Shown here piece after piece: positions 22,562 through 29,895 of a stretch of 29,895 bases of DNA (positions within the stretch are counted from its first letter, which is position 1; each line of letters opens with the position of its first letter). The translations under genes were made by a program, and so were the position numbers. The notes beneath the pieces are model-generated. The model was not told the DNA's origin and did not search any database. It saw nothing but the letters and a program-made list of their open reading frames with translations. Source of the stretch: Solirubrobacterales bacterium (GTDB lineage: Bacteria > Actinomycetota > Thermoleophilia > Solirubrobacterales > Solirubrobacteraceae); the NCBI GenBank assembly GCA_003157595.1, contig PMKB01000220.1:1-29895 (forward strand). The letters run 5' to 3'.

Positions 22562-23644
22562 TCAGGCGTGCGACGCCTCCCACTCGCGGAAGGCGTCGGT
22601 GAAGTACAGCAGGCGAACCTTCTTGAACTCGGTCGAGGAGTACAGCGTCGCGCGCTCCTCGATCTGCGTGTCGTCGGCGATCGCGTCGAGCACCGCGTCG
22701 CACTCCTCCTTCGAGCGACCGTGGGCCATCGTGAAGACGGAGTACGGCCAGTCAGCGTAGGTCGGGCGCTGGTAGCAGTGTGAGATCCCGCGGTAGGAGG
22801 CCATCCTCGGGCCGACCGTCTCGATCCGCTCGGCCGGCACATTCCAAACGCCCATCCCGTTGGCGGAGAAGCCGGCGCGGCGGTGGTAGAGGATCGCGGC
22901 GACGCGGCGCAACAGGCCGCGCTCGCGCATCCCGGCCATGTGCTCGAGCAGCGCGTCGACGCTCATGCCGAGTGCGGCGGCCGCCTCGACGTAGGGCTCG
23001 GACACGACCGGCAGGTCGCCCTGGGTGGCGCGGATCACGGCGACGTCGCGCTCGTCGTAGTCGATCGCCTCAAGCGGCGCCGGCGCCGTCTGCTCGCCGG
23101 GCGAGGACAGGGCCGCGGTGCCGCCCTCCATCTCCAGGTCCATGCGAATCTTGAACAGCTTCAGCGTTGGCAGCTGGCGGATCGACTCGGCGCCCGTCAG
23201 CGCCGCGAGCACGTCCAGCGTCCCGTCGAGGCCGAGCTTGGAGTCGCGCTCGACCGCGATCGTGAACCACATGTTGAACTCGTGGTTGCGCAGGTAGTTG
23301 TGCGACACGCCCGGGTGGGAGTTGACGATCTTCGCCGCCGCCCACGGATGCTCGGGATCGACCTTCGCGGCAACGAGCATCGATGAGTAGCCGAGCGCGC
23401 GGGTGTCATAGATCGGCGTGACCTGGCGGATGATCCGCTCGTCGAGCAGCCGGCTCACGCGCGAGAGCACCTCACGCTCGCTGCACTGCGCCGCCGCAGC
23501 GACCGCGGCGTACGGCTGGCGCTCGAGCGGGAAGCTGCCCTGCATCAGGTTCAGCAGCCGGCGGTCGAGATCGTCCAGCGCGACGGCGGCACCATCCTTA
23601 CGGGCCCGGATCTTCGGCGTTGCGATCAGGTCTGCGCGAGCCAT
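22562..23644 (-). CDS. Fused AhbA/AhbB (NirD/L-like) siroheme decarboxylase-family protein
   Basis: Encodes 360 residues and overlaps hemB by 19 bp. It is a tandem of two Lrp/AsnC-like units, each a winged helix plus a ferredoxin-like domain. The first starts [24 protein letters not shown], characteristic of the Ahb/Nir family, and has [16 protein letters not shown] at about 114-129; the second has [22 protein letters not shown] at about 288-309. These His-x-Tyr-x-Arg-type blocks are the family's active-site signatures and both are intact. Family role: decarboxylation of siroheme to didecarboxysiroheme in the siroheme-dependent heme (or heme d1) pathway. In this hemL/hemB setting it could be that enzyme or a heme-responsive regulator derived from it; sequence alone does not decide. 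Confidence 0.85.
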   Translation of the reverse strand: MARADLIATPKIRARKDGAAVALDDLDRRLLNLMQGSFPLERQPYAAVAAAAQCSEREVLSRVSRLLDERIIRQVTPIYDTRALGYSSMLVAAKVDPEHPWAAAKIVNSHPGVSHNYLRNHEFNMWFTIAVERDSKLGLDGTLDVLAALTGAESIRQLPTLKLFKIRMDLEMEGGTAALSSPGEQTAPAPLEAIDYDERDVAVIRATQGDLPVVSEPYVEAAAALGMSVDALLEHMAGMRERGLLRRVAAILYHRRAGFSANGMGVWNVPAERIETVGPRMASYRGISHCYQRPTYADWPYSVFTMAHGRSKEECDAVLDAIADDTQIEERATLYSSTEFKKVRLLYFTDAFREWEASHA

Positions 23645-24597
23645 CTGGCGGCATCCTCCGCGTGGTAGGTGATGATCATGTCCGCTCCCGCACGGCGAAT
23701 CGCCGTCAGCGTCTCGAGCACAACAGCGCGCTCATCGAAGGCGCCGCTCGCGACTGCCGCCTTCACCATCGCATACTCGCCGCTGACGTTGTAGGCCGCG
23801 ACCGGCAGTCGCGTGATCGCGCGAACCGCGGCGATCACGTCGAGGTAGGCGAGCGCAGGCTTGATCATCACGATGTCCGCGCCCTCGGCGATGTCGAGTT
23901 CTGTCTCGCGCAGCGCCTCACGGGCATTCGCCGGATCGAGCTGGTAGCTGCGGCGGTCGCCGAACTCAGGCGTCGAGCCGGCCGCCTCGCGAAACGGGCC
24001 GTAGAAGGCGGAGGCGAACTTCGCGGCGTAGGCGAGGATCGGAAGCTCCGCGAAGCCCTCGGCGTCCAGCTCGGCGCGGATTGCGCCGACGCGCCCATCC
24101 ATCATGTCGCTCGGCGCAATCACATCAGCGCCGGCACGCGCGTGGCTGATGGCCGTGCGTGCGAGCAGCTCGAGCGAGGCGTCGTTGTCGATCGTGCCGT
24201 CGTCGCGCACGACTCCGCAATGCCCATGGGTGGTGTACTCGCACAGGCAGACGTCGGTCATCACGACCAATCCTGGGTGGGCAGACTTGATCGCCCGCAC
24301 CGCGAGTTGAACTGGGCCCTCGTCGTCCCAGGCGCCGGAGCCCTCCCCATCCTTGTGATCGGGGATGCCGAACAGGAGCACGCCGGGCACGCCGAGCGCT
24401 GCCAGATCACCGGCCGCCGCGACCACGCCGGAGATTGTCAGGCGGGAGACGCCGGGCATCGAGTCGACCGGCTCGCCGATCGAGGCCACGAACAGCGGCG
24501 CGATCAGCCGCGACGGGCTCAGCTCGGTCTCGCGCACCAGACCGCGCAGCGCCGCGGTTGCACGCAGTCGCCGTAGACGCATGTCGGGGAATGACAT
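23626..24597 (-). CDS. hemB: Delta-aminolevulinic acid dehydratase (porphobilinogen synthase)
   Basis: Encodes 323 residues from the ATG at 24597; an ATG at 24582 and the longer frame to 24717 are less likely. [11 protein letters not shown] and [10 protein letters not shown] open the barrel. [15 protein letters not shown] supplies zinc-site cysteines C117, C119 and C127, so a zinc enzyme is predicted. Lys193 ([12 protein letters not shown]) and Lys246 ([10 protein letters not shown]) are the two Schiff-base lysines. Role: condenses two 5-aminolevulinate molecules into porphobilinogen. It is the first gene of the minus-strand heme/bc-complex/menaquinone cluster and overlaps the ahbAB-like gene; the exporter genes end 44 bp upstream. 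Confidence 0.96.
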   Translation of the reverse strand: MSFPDMRLRRLRATAALRGLVRETELSPSRLIAPLFVASIGEPVDSMPGVSRLTISGVVAAAGDLAALGVPGVLLFGIPDHKDGEGSGAWDDEGPVQLAVRAIKSAHPGLVVMTDVCLCEYTTHGHCGVVRDDGTIDNDASLELLARTAISHARAGADVIAPSDMMDGRVGAIRAELDAEGFAELPILAYAAKFASAFYGPFREAAGSTPEFGDRRSYQLDPANAREALRETELDIAEGADIVMIKPALAYLDVIAAVRAITRLPVAAYNVSGEYAMVKAAVASGAFDERAVVLETLTAIRRAGADMIITYHAEDAARWLAQT

Positions 24598-24641
24598 CGC
24601 GACCGATGGTAGCGGGCGAGCGCCGCCCGCCGTGGAGCAGA

Positions 24642-25982
24642 TCAGCGGCGCAGGGCGACGCGCGCGAGCGCTCCGAATCCGAGCACGAGCAGGGCGAGAT
24701 GGCCGAGTGCGGCCCACAGGCTCGGGCTCGACTGGTTGACGGCGGCGTCGACCGCCTCGAGCGCCGCCTTGAACGGAAAGACAGCCGAGAGCACCCGGAT
24801 CGCGTCATACACGCCAACCGCGACGGAGCCCGCTGGGACGAGCGCGAGGAAGACGAGCGGGAAGGAGACCAGCAACGCCAGCAGCGAGGCGGCACGAACG
24901 TCGCGCACGAGGCCGCCGAGCGCAACACCGAGCGTCGCGAACGCGAGTGCTCCCCCCGCCAGCGCCAGCAGCCAGAGGCCTACGCGGCCCCAGTGCAGCG
25001 GGACGAAGATGCCGATCCCAACCAGCATCGCGAAGCCCACGAAGACGGCGCAGACGCTCGCCAGCAATGCCTTTTCGCCGAGCAGCGCGGCCGGCGAGAC
25101 GAGCCCGCGGCGCAGCCGCTCCAGCGTGTTCTCCTCGCGCTCCAGCGCGAGCGTTCCCGACGCCAACAGCAGGCAGACGAACATCAGCGACGCCGTCACC
25201 GCGATCGACACCGCGTAGAAGTCAAGCGGCGTCCGGCGGCCGCTGATCGTCTGCTTGTGCACGACGATCGGCGCACCGACGGCGCCGATCACGGCCTTCG
25301 AGCTGGCGAGATTGTCGACCGCGATCTTCGCGAAACTTGCGACCGGCGCCAGCTTGGCGAGCAAGGGCGAGCCGGGCGGCAGCTTGCTCAGCACGCCGTT
25401 CAGGATCTTGGCCGAGTCGCGCAAGCCCAGCACGTTGAACGCCAGACCGAGGAAGTTCAGCCTCCCGCCGGAGAGCAGCAGGTCGATGTAGCTGCCGGCG
25501 ACCTTCTCGAGTTGCACGGCGAGCAGCGCGTTGGCCTGGGCGAGCTTGGACTCGATCGCCGTCTCCACCAGCGACTGGTTGATCGCGTCGCCGTTGTAGA
25601 TCACCTCCACGTAGGCGGACTGGTCGGCGCTGGCGAGCAGGTGCGGGAGGTCGGGCGGGATGATCAACGCGGCGATTGTCGAGCCGTCGCGCACGTCATC
25701 GACCGCCTGCGCGCGGCTCGACACCCTGATCGGGTCGATCGCCTGGAAGAGCTGGCGCTCGTAGCGCGTGGTGTCGATCCGTGTCGTGCCGAGCGTGATC
25801 ACCGACTCGCTGCGCGGGATCTCGTTGAGGAAAGCGACGCGTGGCAGGCCGGGGCCGCGCGAGAGCGCGAGCCCGATCAGCACCGCGACGGCGGCCGGAT
25901 AGAGGATCAGGAGGAGGGTCAGTGCCGGCGAGCGACGCAGGATGCACAGGTCCTTCGCGAGCATCCAGCGGACCGCCGCCAT
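24642..25982 (-). CDS. ABC-2 type transporter permease
   Basis: Encodes 446 residues from the ATG at 25982, with CAGGAG 11 bases upstream. A longer frame reaching 26411 is rejected because it merely reads the ATPase gene in another phase. Layout: short cytoplasmic N-terminus, first membrane helix ([20 protein letters not shown]), a large external domain of about 220 residues, then five or six C-terminal helices with the conserved [29 protein letters not shown] stretch typical of ABC-2 exporters (YhgE/Pip and DrrB relatives). Role: membrane half of an exporter for lipids, drugs or polymers; substrate unknown. Follows its ATPase gene after a 79-bp gap. Confidence 0.9.
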   Translation of the reverse strand: MAAVRWMLAKDLCILRRSPALTLLLILYPAAVAVLIGLALSRGPGLPRVAFLNEIPRSESVITLGTTRIDTTRYERQLFQAIDPIRVSSRAQAVDDVRDGSTIAALIIPPDLPHLLASADQSAYVEVIYNGDAINQSLVETAIESKLAQANALLAVQLEKVAGSYIDLLLSGGRLNFLGLAFNVLGLRDSAKILNGVLSKLPPGSPLLAKLAPVASFAKIAVDNLASSKAVIGAVGAPIVVHKQTISGRRTPLDFYAVSIAVTASLMFVCLLLASGTLALEREENTLERLRRGLVSPAALLGEKALLASVCAVFVGFAMLVGIGIFVPLHWGRVGLWLLALAGGALAFATLGVALGGLVRDVRAASLLALLVSFPLVFLALVPAGSVAVGVYDAIRVLSAVFPFKAALEAVDAAVNQSSPSLWAALGHLALLVLGFGALARVALRR

Positions 25983-26061
25983 CAGCGAACACGCTCCTGC
26001 CCGGGCGCCGGTGTTCGCGGCGTCGCCGCCGGGTGTTCGCGGTCGGGACGGAGCGGACGCA

Positions 26062-26760
26062 TCAGTGACCGCGTGCCCGCAGGAAGCTGACGAAGGCGCT
26101 CTCGATGTCGCCGCTGCCGTGGCTGCGCAGATCGGCGGGCGATCCGCTGAACAGCAGCTCGCCGTCGGCGAGCACGAGCACGCGAGCAGCGTAGCGCTCC
26201 GCTTCGGCGATGTCGTGCGTCGTGAAGACGATGCTGGTGCCGGCCTGGGCGCGCCCGGCGATGAAGCTCCACAGCCGCGCGCGCTGGCGCGGATCAAGTG
26301 AAGCCGAGGGCTCGTCCAGCAGCGCGACCGCCGGATCCGCGAGCAGTCCGATCGCGATGTTGACGCGCTGGCGGTTGCCGCCCGAAAGCCGACCGAGCTG
26401 CTCGCCGGCACGTTCGCGCAGCCCGGTCTGCTCGAGCATCGCCGCGACGGCGCCGTCGGGGTCGGCGACGCGCTCGAGCCGTGCGAACAGCCGCAGGTTC
26501 TCGAGCACCGAGAGCTTTGAGTACAGGGCGGTCTGCTGCGGCACCCAGCCGATGCGCTCGCCCGGCGGTGCGATCACCTCGCCGCCACTCGGCGCCGCGG
26601 CCCCGGCAAGCAACGACAAGAGGGTGGTCTTGCCGGCGCCGTTGGGGCCGATCACCGCCAGGATCTCGCCGCTGTCGAGCTGGAAGCTCACATCGTGCAG
26701 CGCGACGCGGTCACCGAATCGCTTGGAAAGCGAACGTGCCTGCAGCGTCGGCGCGACCAT
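26062..26760 (-). CDS. ABC-2 type exporter ATPase
   Basis: Encodes 232 residues from the ATG at 26760, which overlaps the preceding stop as TGATG. Walker A GPNGAGKT, signature LSGGNRQR, Walker B VALLDEPSASLDP and switch histidine in TTHDIAEAERYA are all present. The sequence around ERIGWVPQQTALYSKLSVLENLRLF is typical of CcmA/DrrA-like exporter ATPases. Role: hydrolyses ATP to drive the permease encoded at 24642-25982. Coupled translation with the AI-2E-family gene upstream suggests one operon, though not necessarily one function. Confidence 0.93.
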   Translation of the reverse strand: MVAPTLQARSLSKRFGDRVALHDVSFQLDSGEILAVIGPNGAGKTTLLSLLAGAAAPSGGEVIAPPGERIGWVPQQTALYSKLSVLENLRLFARLERVADPDGAVAAMLEQTGLRERAGEQLGRLSGGNRQRVNIAIGLLADPAVALLDEPSASLDPRQRARLWSFIAGRAQAGTSIVFTTHDIAEAERYAARVLVLADGELLFSGSPADLRSHGSGDIESAFVSFLRARGH

Positions 26761-27977
26761 CAGGTCGGCGGCGGGGCCTGGGGGCGCCACGGCTCGAGCA
26801 CGACGTGCCGGCGCAGGTAGATCAGCGTCTCGCGGATCACCGCGGCGACCGGCAGCGCCATCAGCGCTCCGACGATGCCGTAGATCGCGTCACCGAACAG
26901 CAGCGCGACAATCACCAGCAGCGGGTTGATGCGCAGGGCGTGGCTGAAGATCTGCGGCGCGACGATGTGGCCCTCGAGCTGCTGGATCACGATGAACAGG
27001 ATCACGACCCACACGGCGACCAGTGGGTTCTCGAACAGCGCGACGGCCACCGGCGGGATCGCGCCGAGCACCGGTCCGACGTAGGGCACGAGCTCCATCA
27101 CGCCGAAGAACGTGCCGAACGCGAATGCATAGGTGCGGCCGTCGTGGAAGATGCCGAGCAGCCCGAACAGCCACAGCGCGACGCCCGCGGTGGTGCCCAT
27201 CACAACGCTGAACAGCAGCTGCCCGCGGACGTAGCCGCCGACGGCTCGTTGCACGCGCGTCGGGTAGTCGTCCTCAGGCGTGCCGTCGGCGTCGGGAAGC
27301 CAGCGGCGCACCAGACGCCCGATCTGGCCGGCGTAGACCAGCAGGTAGACCGACATCACGAAGATCAGCACCAGCGCGAACGCCGCGGTCGCGGCGCTCT
27401 TCAGCAGGCTGGTGGTGAACGCGAGCAGCGAGCTCGAGCCCTTCAACACCTTGGTCTGGATCGTGTCCAGAGCGGTCTGGCCCTGCTTTTCCAGCTGAAT
27501 GTGGATGCCGTGGTGGTTGAAGTACGTCTGCACGCTGTGCAGCCGCTTGTTGGCCTCAGCGATGAGATGCGGAACGTTGTGCTGGAAGGCGTTGATCTGG
27601 TTGGAGATCGGCTGGGCCAGTGCCACGCCGATGCCGGCAAGCACGAGGATCATCAGCAGGTAGGTCAGCGGGATCGCGAGCCCGCGCGGGATGCCTCGGC
27701 GTCCGAGGAAGCTGACGAACGGGTTGAGCATCAGCGCGATGAAGGACGCGACGACGACGATCTCGACCACGCTGCGCGCCGCCCGCGCGGCGACCCAGAG
27801 CGCGAGCAGGCCGAGCGCGAGCAGCACCAGCTGGACGCCCTGGGGGATCACCAGCGGAGCTGGCGGAGCCGACGGCAGCTCGCCGTCCGAGTGCCCGTCG
27901 GGCGGCTGCCCGTCCGACGCCGGCTGGACAGGCGCCGGCGCGGCGGGCGGCGGGTCGAGCTTGCGCCCGGTGCTCAT
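26760..27977 (-). CDS. AI-2E family (UPF0118) membrane transporter
   Basis: Encodes 405 residues from the ATG at 27977, with GCGGAG upstream; a longer frame to 28184 crosses the ymdB start and is rejected. A Pro-rich cytoplasmic leader of about 60 residues precedes eight predicted membrane helices. SFIALMLNPFVSFLGRRGIPRGLAIPLTYL and YPTRVQRAVGGYVRGQLLFSVVMG in sections are family hallmarks, as is the late block VPYVGPVLGAIPPVAVALFENPL. Family members export signals or Na+/H+; the name reflects one E. coli member and does not predict AI-2 transport here. First gene of a three-gene minus-strand unit, divergent from the gene at 28086. Confidence 0.93.
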   Translation of the reverse strand: MSTGRKLDPPPAAPAPVQPASDGQPPDGHSDGELPSAPPAPLVIPQGVQLVLLALGLLALWVAARAARSVVEIVVVASFIALMLNPFVSFLGRRGIPRGLAIPLTYLLMILVLAGIGVALAQPISNQINAFQHNVPHLIAEANKRLHSVQTYFNHHGIHIQLEKQGQTALDTIQTKVLKGSSSLLAFTTSLLKSAATAAFALVLIFVMSVYLLVYAGQIGRLVRRWLPDADGTPEDDYPTRVQRAVGGYVRGQLLFSVVMGTTAGVALWLFGLLGIFHDGRTYAFAFGTFFGVMELVPYVGPVLGAIPPVAVALFENPLVAVWVVILFIVIQQLEGHIVAPQIFSHALRINPLLVIVALLFGDAIYGIVGALMALPVAAVIRETLIYLRRHVVLEPWRPQAPPPT

Positions 27978-28085
27978 CCGAGGACTCCGCGGGGACGGCT
28001 CATCGTCAGCAGTATGGCCCGTGTGGAGGTCTGCTTGGGGAAAAGCGGCAGGACGGGTTTCGCGAGAGCCGACTAGGCTCGCGGG

Positions 28086-28874
28086 ATGCCAGCGAGCGCG
28101 CGAATCCTGTTCTGCGGCGATCTCGTCGGCCCGGCGGGGCGCCGCGCGCTGCTGCGGGCACTGCCGGCGCTGCGCGAGCGCCACGACCCGACGTTCATCG
28201 TCGTCAACGGCGAGAACGTGGCCGGCGGCTTCGGCATCACGCCGAAGCTAGCCGACGATCTGTTCGCCGCCGGCGTGGACGTGATCACACTCGGGAACCA
28301 CGCCTACCGCCACCGCGAGATCTACCCGTATCTGGACGAGGAGGCGCGGATCCTGCGTCCGGCCAACTACCTGCGCGGCCAGCCGGGTCACGGTCACACG
28401 ATCGTCGCCCGCGACGGCGTTCGCCTGGCGGTGATCAACCTATCCGGCAACGTGTTCATGAACGCCGGGCGCTCGGCCTTCGCAGAGGCCGACACGCTGC
28501 TCTCCGAGCTGCGCGGAAAGGCCGACCACATCGTCGTCGACATGCACGCCGAGGCGACGAGCGAGAAGGTCGCGATGGGCTGGCACCTCGACGGCCGCGT
28601 GACCGCCGTGCTCGGCACGCACACCCACGTCCCGACCGCCGATGCGCGCGTGCTTCCGGGCGGCACGGCGTACGTGACCGATGTCGGGATGACGGGGGCA
28701 CGGGGGGGCGTGCTCGGTGTCAAGCGCGATCTCGCGGTCGAGGCGCTGCTGACCCAGATGCCGGTGCGTTTCGTGCCCGCCGAAGACGATCCGTGGCTGA
28801 TGGCGGTGCTGGTCAGCGCGAGCGAGCCGCTTCGCGCAGACTCGATCGAGCAGCTGCTGATCCCGGCCGGCTGA
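28086..28874 (+). CDS. ymdB: YmdB-family metallophosphoesterase
   Basis: Encodes 262 residues, the standard length of the family (TIGR00282-type). FCGDLVGPAGRRAL begins with a metal-ligand Asp12; VVNGENVAGGFGI contains the second metal ligands; TLGNHAYRHREIYPYL supplies His72; DMHAEATSEKVAMG and GTHTHVPTAD complete the dinuclear metal site. Role by family: phosphodiesterase with activity towards 2',3'-cyclic nucleotides, linked in Bacillus to biofilm formation. GNHAYRHREI replaces the more common GNHxWDK/R form, a small deviation. Divergent from the AI-2E-family gene by 108 bp. Followed by a strong hairpin at 28892. Confidence 0.93.
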   Translation: MPASARILFCGDLVGPAGRRALLRALPALRERHDPTFIVVNGENVAGGFGITPKLADDLFAAGVDVITLGNHAYRHREIYPYLDEEARILRPANYLRGQPGHGHTIVARDGVRLAVINLSGNVFMNAGRSAFAEADTLLSELRGKADHIVVDMHAEATSEKVAMGWHLDGRVTAVLGTHTHVPTADARVLPGGTAYVTDVGMTGARGGVLGVKRDLAVEALLTQMPVRFVPAEDDPWLMAVLVSASEPLRADSIEQLLIPAG

Positions 28875-28891
28875 GACCCCCGCTCCGAAAA

Positions 28892-28926
28892 CACGAACGA
28901 CCGGCGCTGCAGGCCGGTCGTTCGTG
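28892..28926. terminator. Perfect 14-bp stem hairpin after ymdB
   Basis: CACGAACGACCGGC at 28892-28905 pairs exactly with GCCGGTCGTTCGTG at 28913-28926 around a seven-base loop. It lies 18 bp after the ymdB stop. Four A's just before it (28888-28891) would give a U-run when read from the minus strand, so it may terminate in that direction as well; on the plus strand no T-run follows. Confidence 0.65.
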
Positions 28927-28998
28927 GCCGCCATCTCCAGGTCGAGGAGGGAACGTGGAACCGGCGGGGCCTCAGGAAGGTAGCGCGGTCGGCGCAAA

Positions 28999-29036
28999 CC
29001 GTCGGGTCACTTCTCACCCGACGGTGATGACTTTTC
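28999..29036 (+). terminator. Hairpin with trailing T-run, possible terminator or leader element
   Basis: CCGTCGGGT at 28999-29007 pairs exactly with ACCCGACGG at 29016-29024 around CACTTCTC; four T's follow at 29032-29035, eight bases after the stem. It comes 110 bp before the start of the secreted repeat protein. With the stretch just upstream (28935-28998, rich in GGA and GGC blocks) it may be part of a structured leader that attenuates the downstream gene, or it may simply be a second terminator after ymdB. No known riboswitch class is matched with confidence. Confidence 0.45.
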
Positions 29037-29145
29037 TCCCCAAAGCTAACTCCCGCCCGCCCCCGACGCGTCCTTGCAAGATCGTGCACAATGCGCCGAT
29101 GCCGGCGTTGGCGACAGGCGGGGCGGCCGCCGCGAGGAGACGTGA

Positions 29146-29895
29146 ATGAAACGGACGACCTTCAGACTTGCGGTGGCGGGCGCGAGCCTCGCGGCGCTTG
29201 CGTCGACGTTCGTTCTGGCGACGAGTGCCGCTGCAGCGGGATCCATCGAAATCCCGGCGGGGGACACGGCGACGCTGTCGGGCGCCGAGTTCTGCGCCGA
29301 CGATAGCCTCACGTACGGCTACACGCTCAACGGGGGCCCGGAGCAGCCGCTTGCCACCGGTAACGGCCAGTGCGACACGGGGCTGCAGGGGGCCACGATC
29401 GGGCCGGTCTCTGCGCAAACCGCCCTGCTCGTCTACCTCACCGACAACTACTCCACGTGCGACGACACGTACTACTCGGATGGGACTGGCGACGGGAATC
29501 ACGCCCTCGTGACGCCGGTGGACACGAACTCGTGGGGCGTGTCGATCACGGACTGCGGAGTAGGCAGTGACAAGACTGACACGCGAATACCGACGGCCGG
29601 CGAGGGCAACCTGAACGTGACTGTCACGGTCGTGCCGGCCGCCCCGGCCGGCGGGTCGGCGTCGATCTCCGGGACCGCTCAGGAGAACGACACGCTGACG
29701 GCGAACACGAGCGGCTGGTCGCCGACACCGAGCTCCTACAGCTACGAGTGGCAGCACTGTGGCTCGAGCTGCACAGACATTGCGGGCGCGAGCACGACCA
29801 GCGGCACCTACACGCTGGGCCACACCGACGTCGGCGACACGATCCAGGTCATCATCACCGCCGAAAACACGGGCGGCACCGGCACCGCCACCAGC
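29146..29895 (+). CDS. Secreted Ig-like repeat protein, 3' end beyond the window
   Basis: The frame stays open from the ATG at 29146 for 250 codons to the window edge. GAGGAGA precedes the ATG. The signal peptide is MKRTTFRLAVAGASLAALAS followed by cleavage near ATSAAAA-GS. Residues about 33-160 form a Cys-containing domain (FCADD, GQCDTG, YSTCDDTYY, ITDCGVG). From about 170 begins a repeat of the kind SISGTAQENDTLTANTSGW, SYEWQHCGSSCTDIAGA, then TYTLGHTDVGDTIQVIITA. W-x-x-C-x-x-x-C and VGDTIQV are typical of bacterial Ig-like repeats in actinobacterial surface proteins, which usually recur many times. Likely cell-surface or secreted adhesin-like protein; ligand unknown. Confidence 0.85.
   Translation, partial: MKRTTFRLAVAGASLAALASTFVLATSAAAAGSIEIPAGDTATLSGAEFCADDSLTYGYTLNGGPEQPLATGNGQCDTGLQGATIGPVSAQTALLVYLTDNYSTCDDTYYSDGTGDGNHALVTPVDTNSWGVSITDCGVGSDKTDTRIPTAGEGNLNVTVTVVPAAPAGGSASISGTAQENDTLTANTSGWSPTPSSYSYEWQHCGSSCTDIAGASTTSGTYTLGHTDVGDTIQVIITAENTGGTGTATS

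Noticed and set aside
24435..26090. A 551-codon plus-strand open frame, Arg/Gln/Asp/His-rich.
   Set aside because: It lies antisense to hemB and the ABC-2 permease, has no ribosome binding site or recognisable domain, and its composition is that expected from the reverse complement of GC-rich genes.
25983..26411. N-terminal extension of the ABC-2 permease frame.
   Set aside because: It overlaps the exporter ATPase gene in another frame, with no ABC-2 homology; the permease starts at the ATG at 25982.
26481..28076. A 531-codon plus-strand open frame, rich in Arg, Asp, Gln and His.
   Set aside because: Entirely antisense to the AI-2E-family gene and part of the exporter ATPase gene; it is low in hydrophobic residues and has no domain.
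28935..29030. Possible cyclic-di-nucleotide or SAM-type riboswitch suggested by GGCGCAAACC followed by a hairpin and GGTGATGAC.
   Set aside because: Only short fragments resemble the consensus of such classes, and the required second conserved loop and closing stem are not seen.

Overview
The window is high-GC bacterial DNA and looks like a chromosome segment of an actinobacterium of the Thermoleophilia/Solirubrobacterales type. This lineage call is inference from gene content: a secreted protein opening MRLKPQPATVIASLALFIALGG, a split-cytochrome-b menaquinol:cytochrome c reductase, an AhbA/AhbB-type fused protein beside hemL and hemB, a TatC with a large external insertion, and secreted proteins with Ig-like repeats. 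Menaquinone genes and the absence of outer-membrane genes fit a Gram-positive cell plan.

Layout. (1) 1-5457: a repeat-rich secreted protein (minus), a large SARP/NB-ARC/TPR regulator (minus), and, divergent from it, two tandemly duplicated small secreted proteins. (2) 5522-6604: a ribbon-helix-helix/MazF-like toxin-antitoxin pair bracketed by two 98-bp direct repeats (77% identical, no gaps). (3) 6458-13716: a 43-bp perfect copy of the 3' half of tRNA-Lys(CTT), then a XylFGH-type sugar ABC transporter, an OmpR-type response regulator and a very unusual protein joining an ABC-transporter ATPase to a GAF/histidine kinase. The segment ends at the intact tRNA-Lys gene, so it reads like a tRNA-integrated island, although no integrase is visible. 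(4) 13757-16652: a TatC gene with an overlapping membrane-anchored helical protein, a small zinc-ribbon protein and a PPOX-fold flavoprotein. (5) 16716-24597, minus strand: a tightly packed bioenergetic cluster, hemB, ahbAB-like, hemL, a 173-aa unknown, qcrA, qcrB, qcrC, menG/ubiE and a long-chain polyprenyl diphosphate synthase. It links early tetrapyrrole synthesis, menaquinone synthesis and the bc complex that uses both. (6) 24642-27977, minus: an ABC-2 type exporter pair and an AI-2E-family membrane protein. (7) 28086-29895: a YmdB-type phosphodiesterase, a hairpin-rich intergenic stretch, and the start of a secreted Ig-like repeat protein that runs off the window.

The best candidate for an undescribed system is region 3. 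A sugar-importer ATPase domain is fused to a cytosolic histidine kinase, overlaps its response-regulator gene, and lies upstream of a complete sugar importer that has its own paralogous ATPase. A 33-bp near-perfect palindrome lies between the regulatory genes and the importer genes. The simplest reading is that the kinase senses transporter occupancy or activity by docking its ABC domain on the permease and then controls the importer through the response regulator. This is inference from domain order and gene order.
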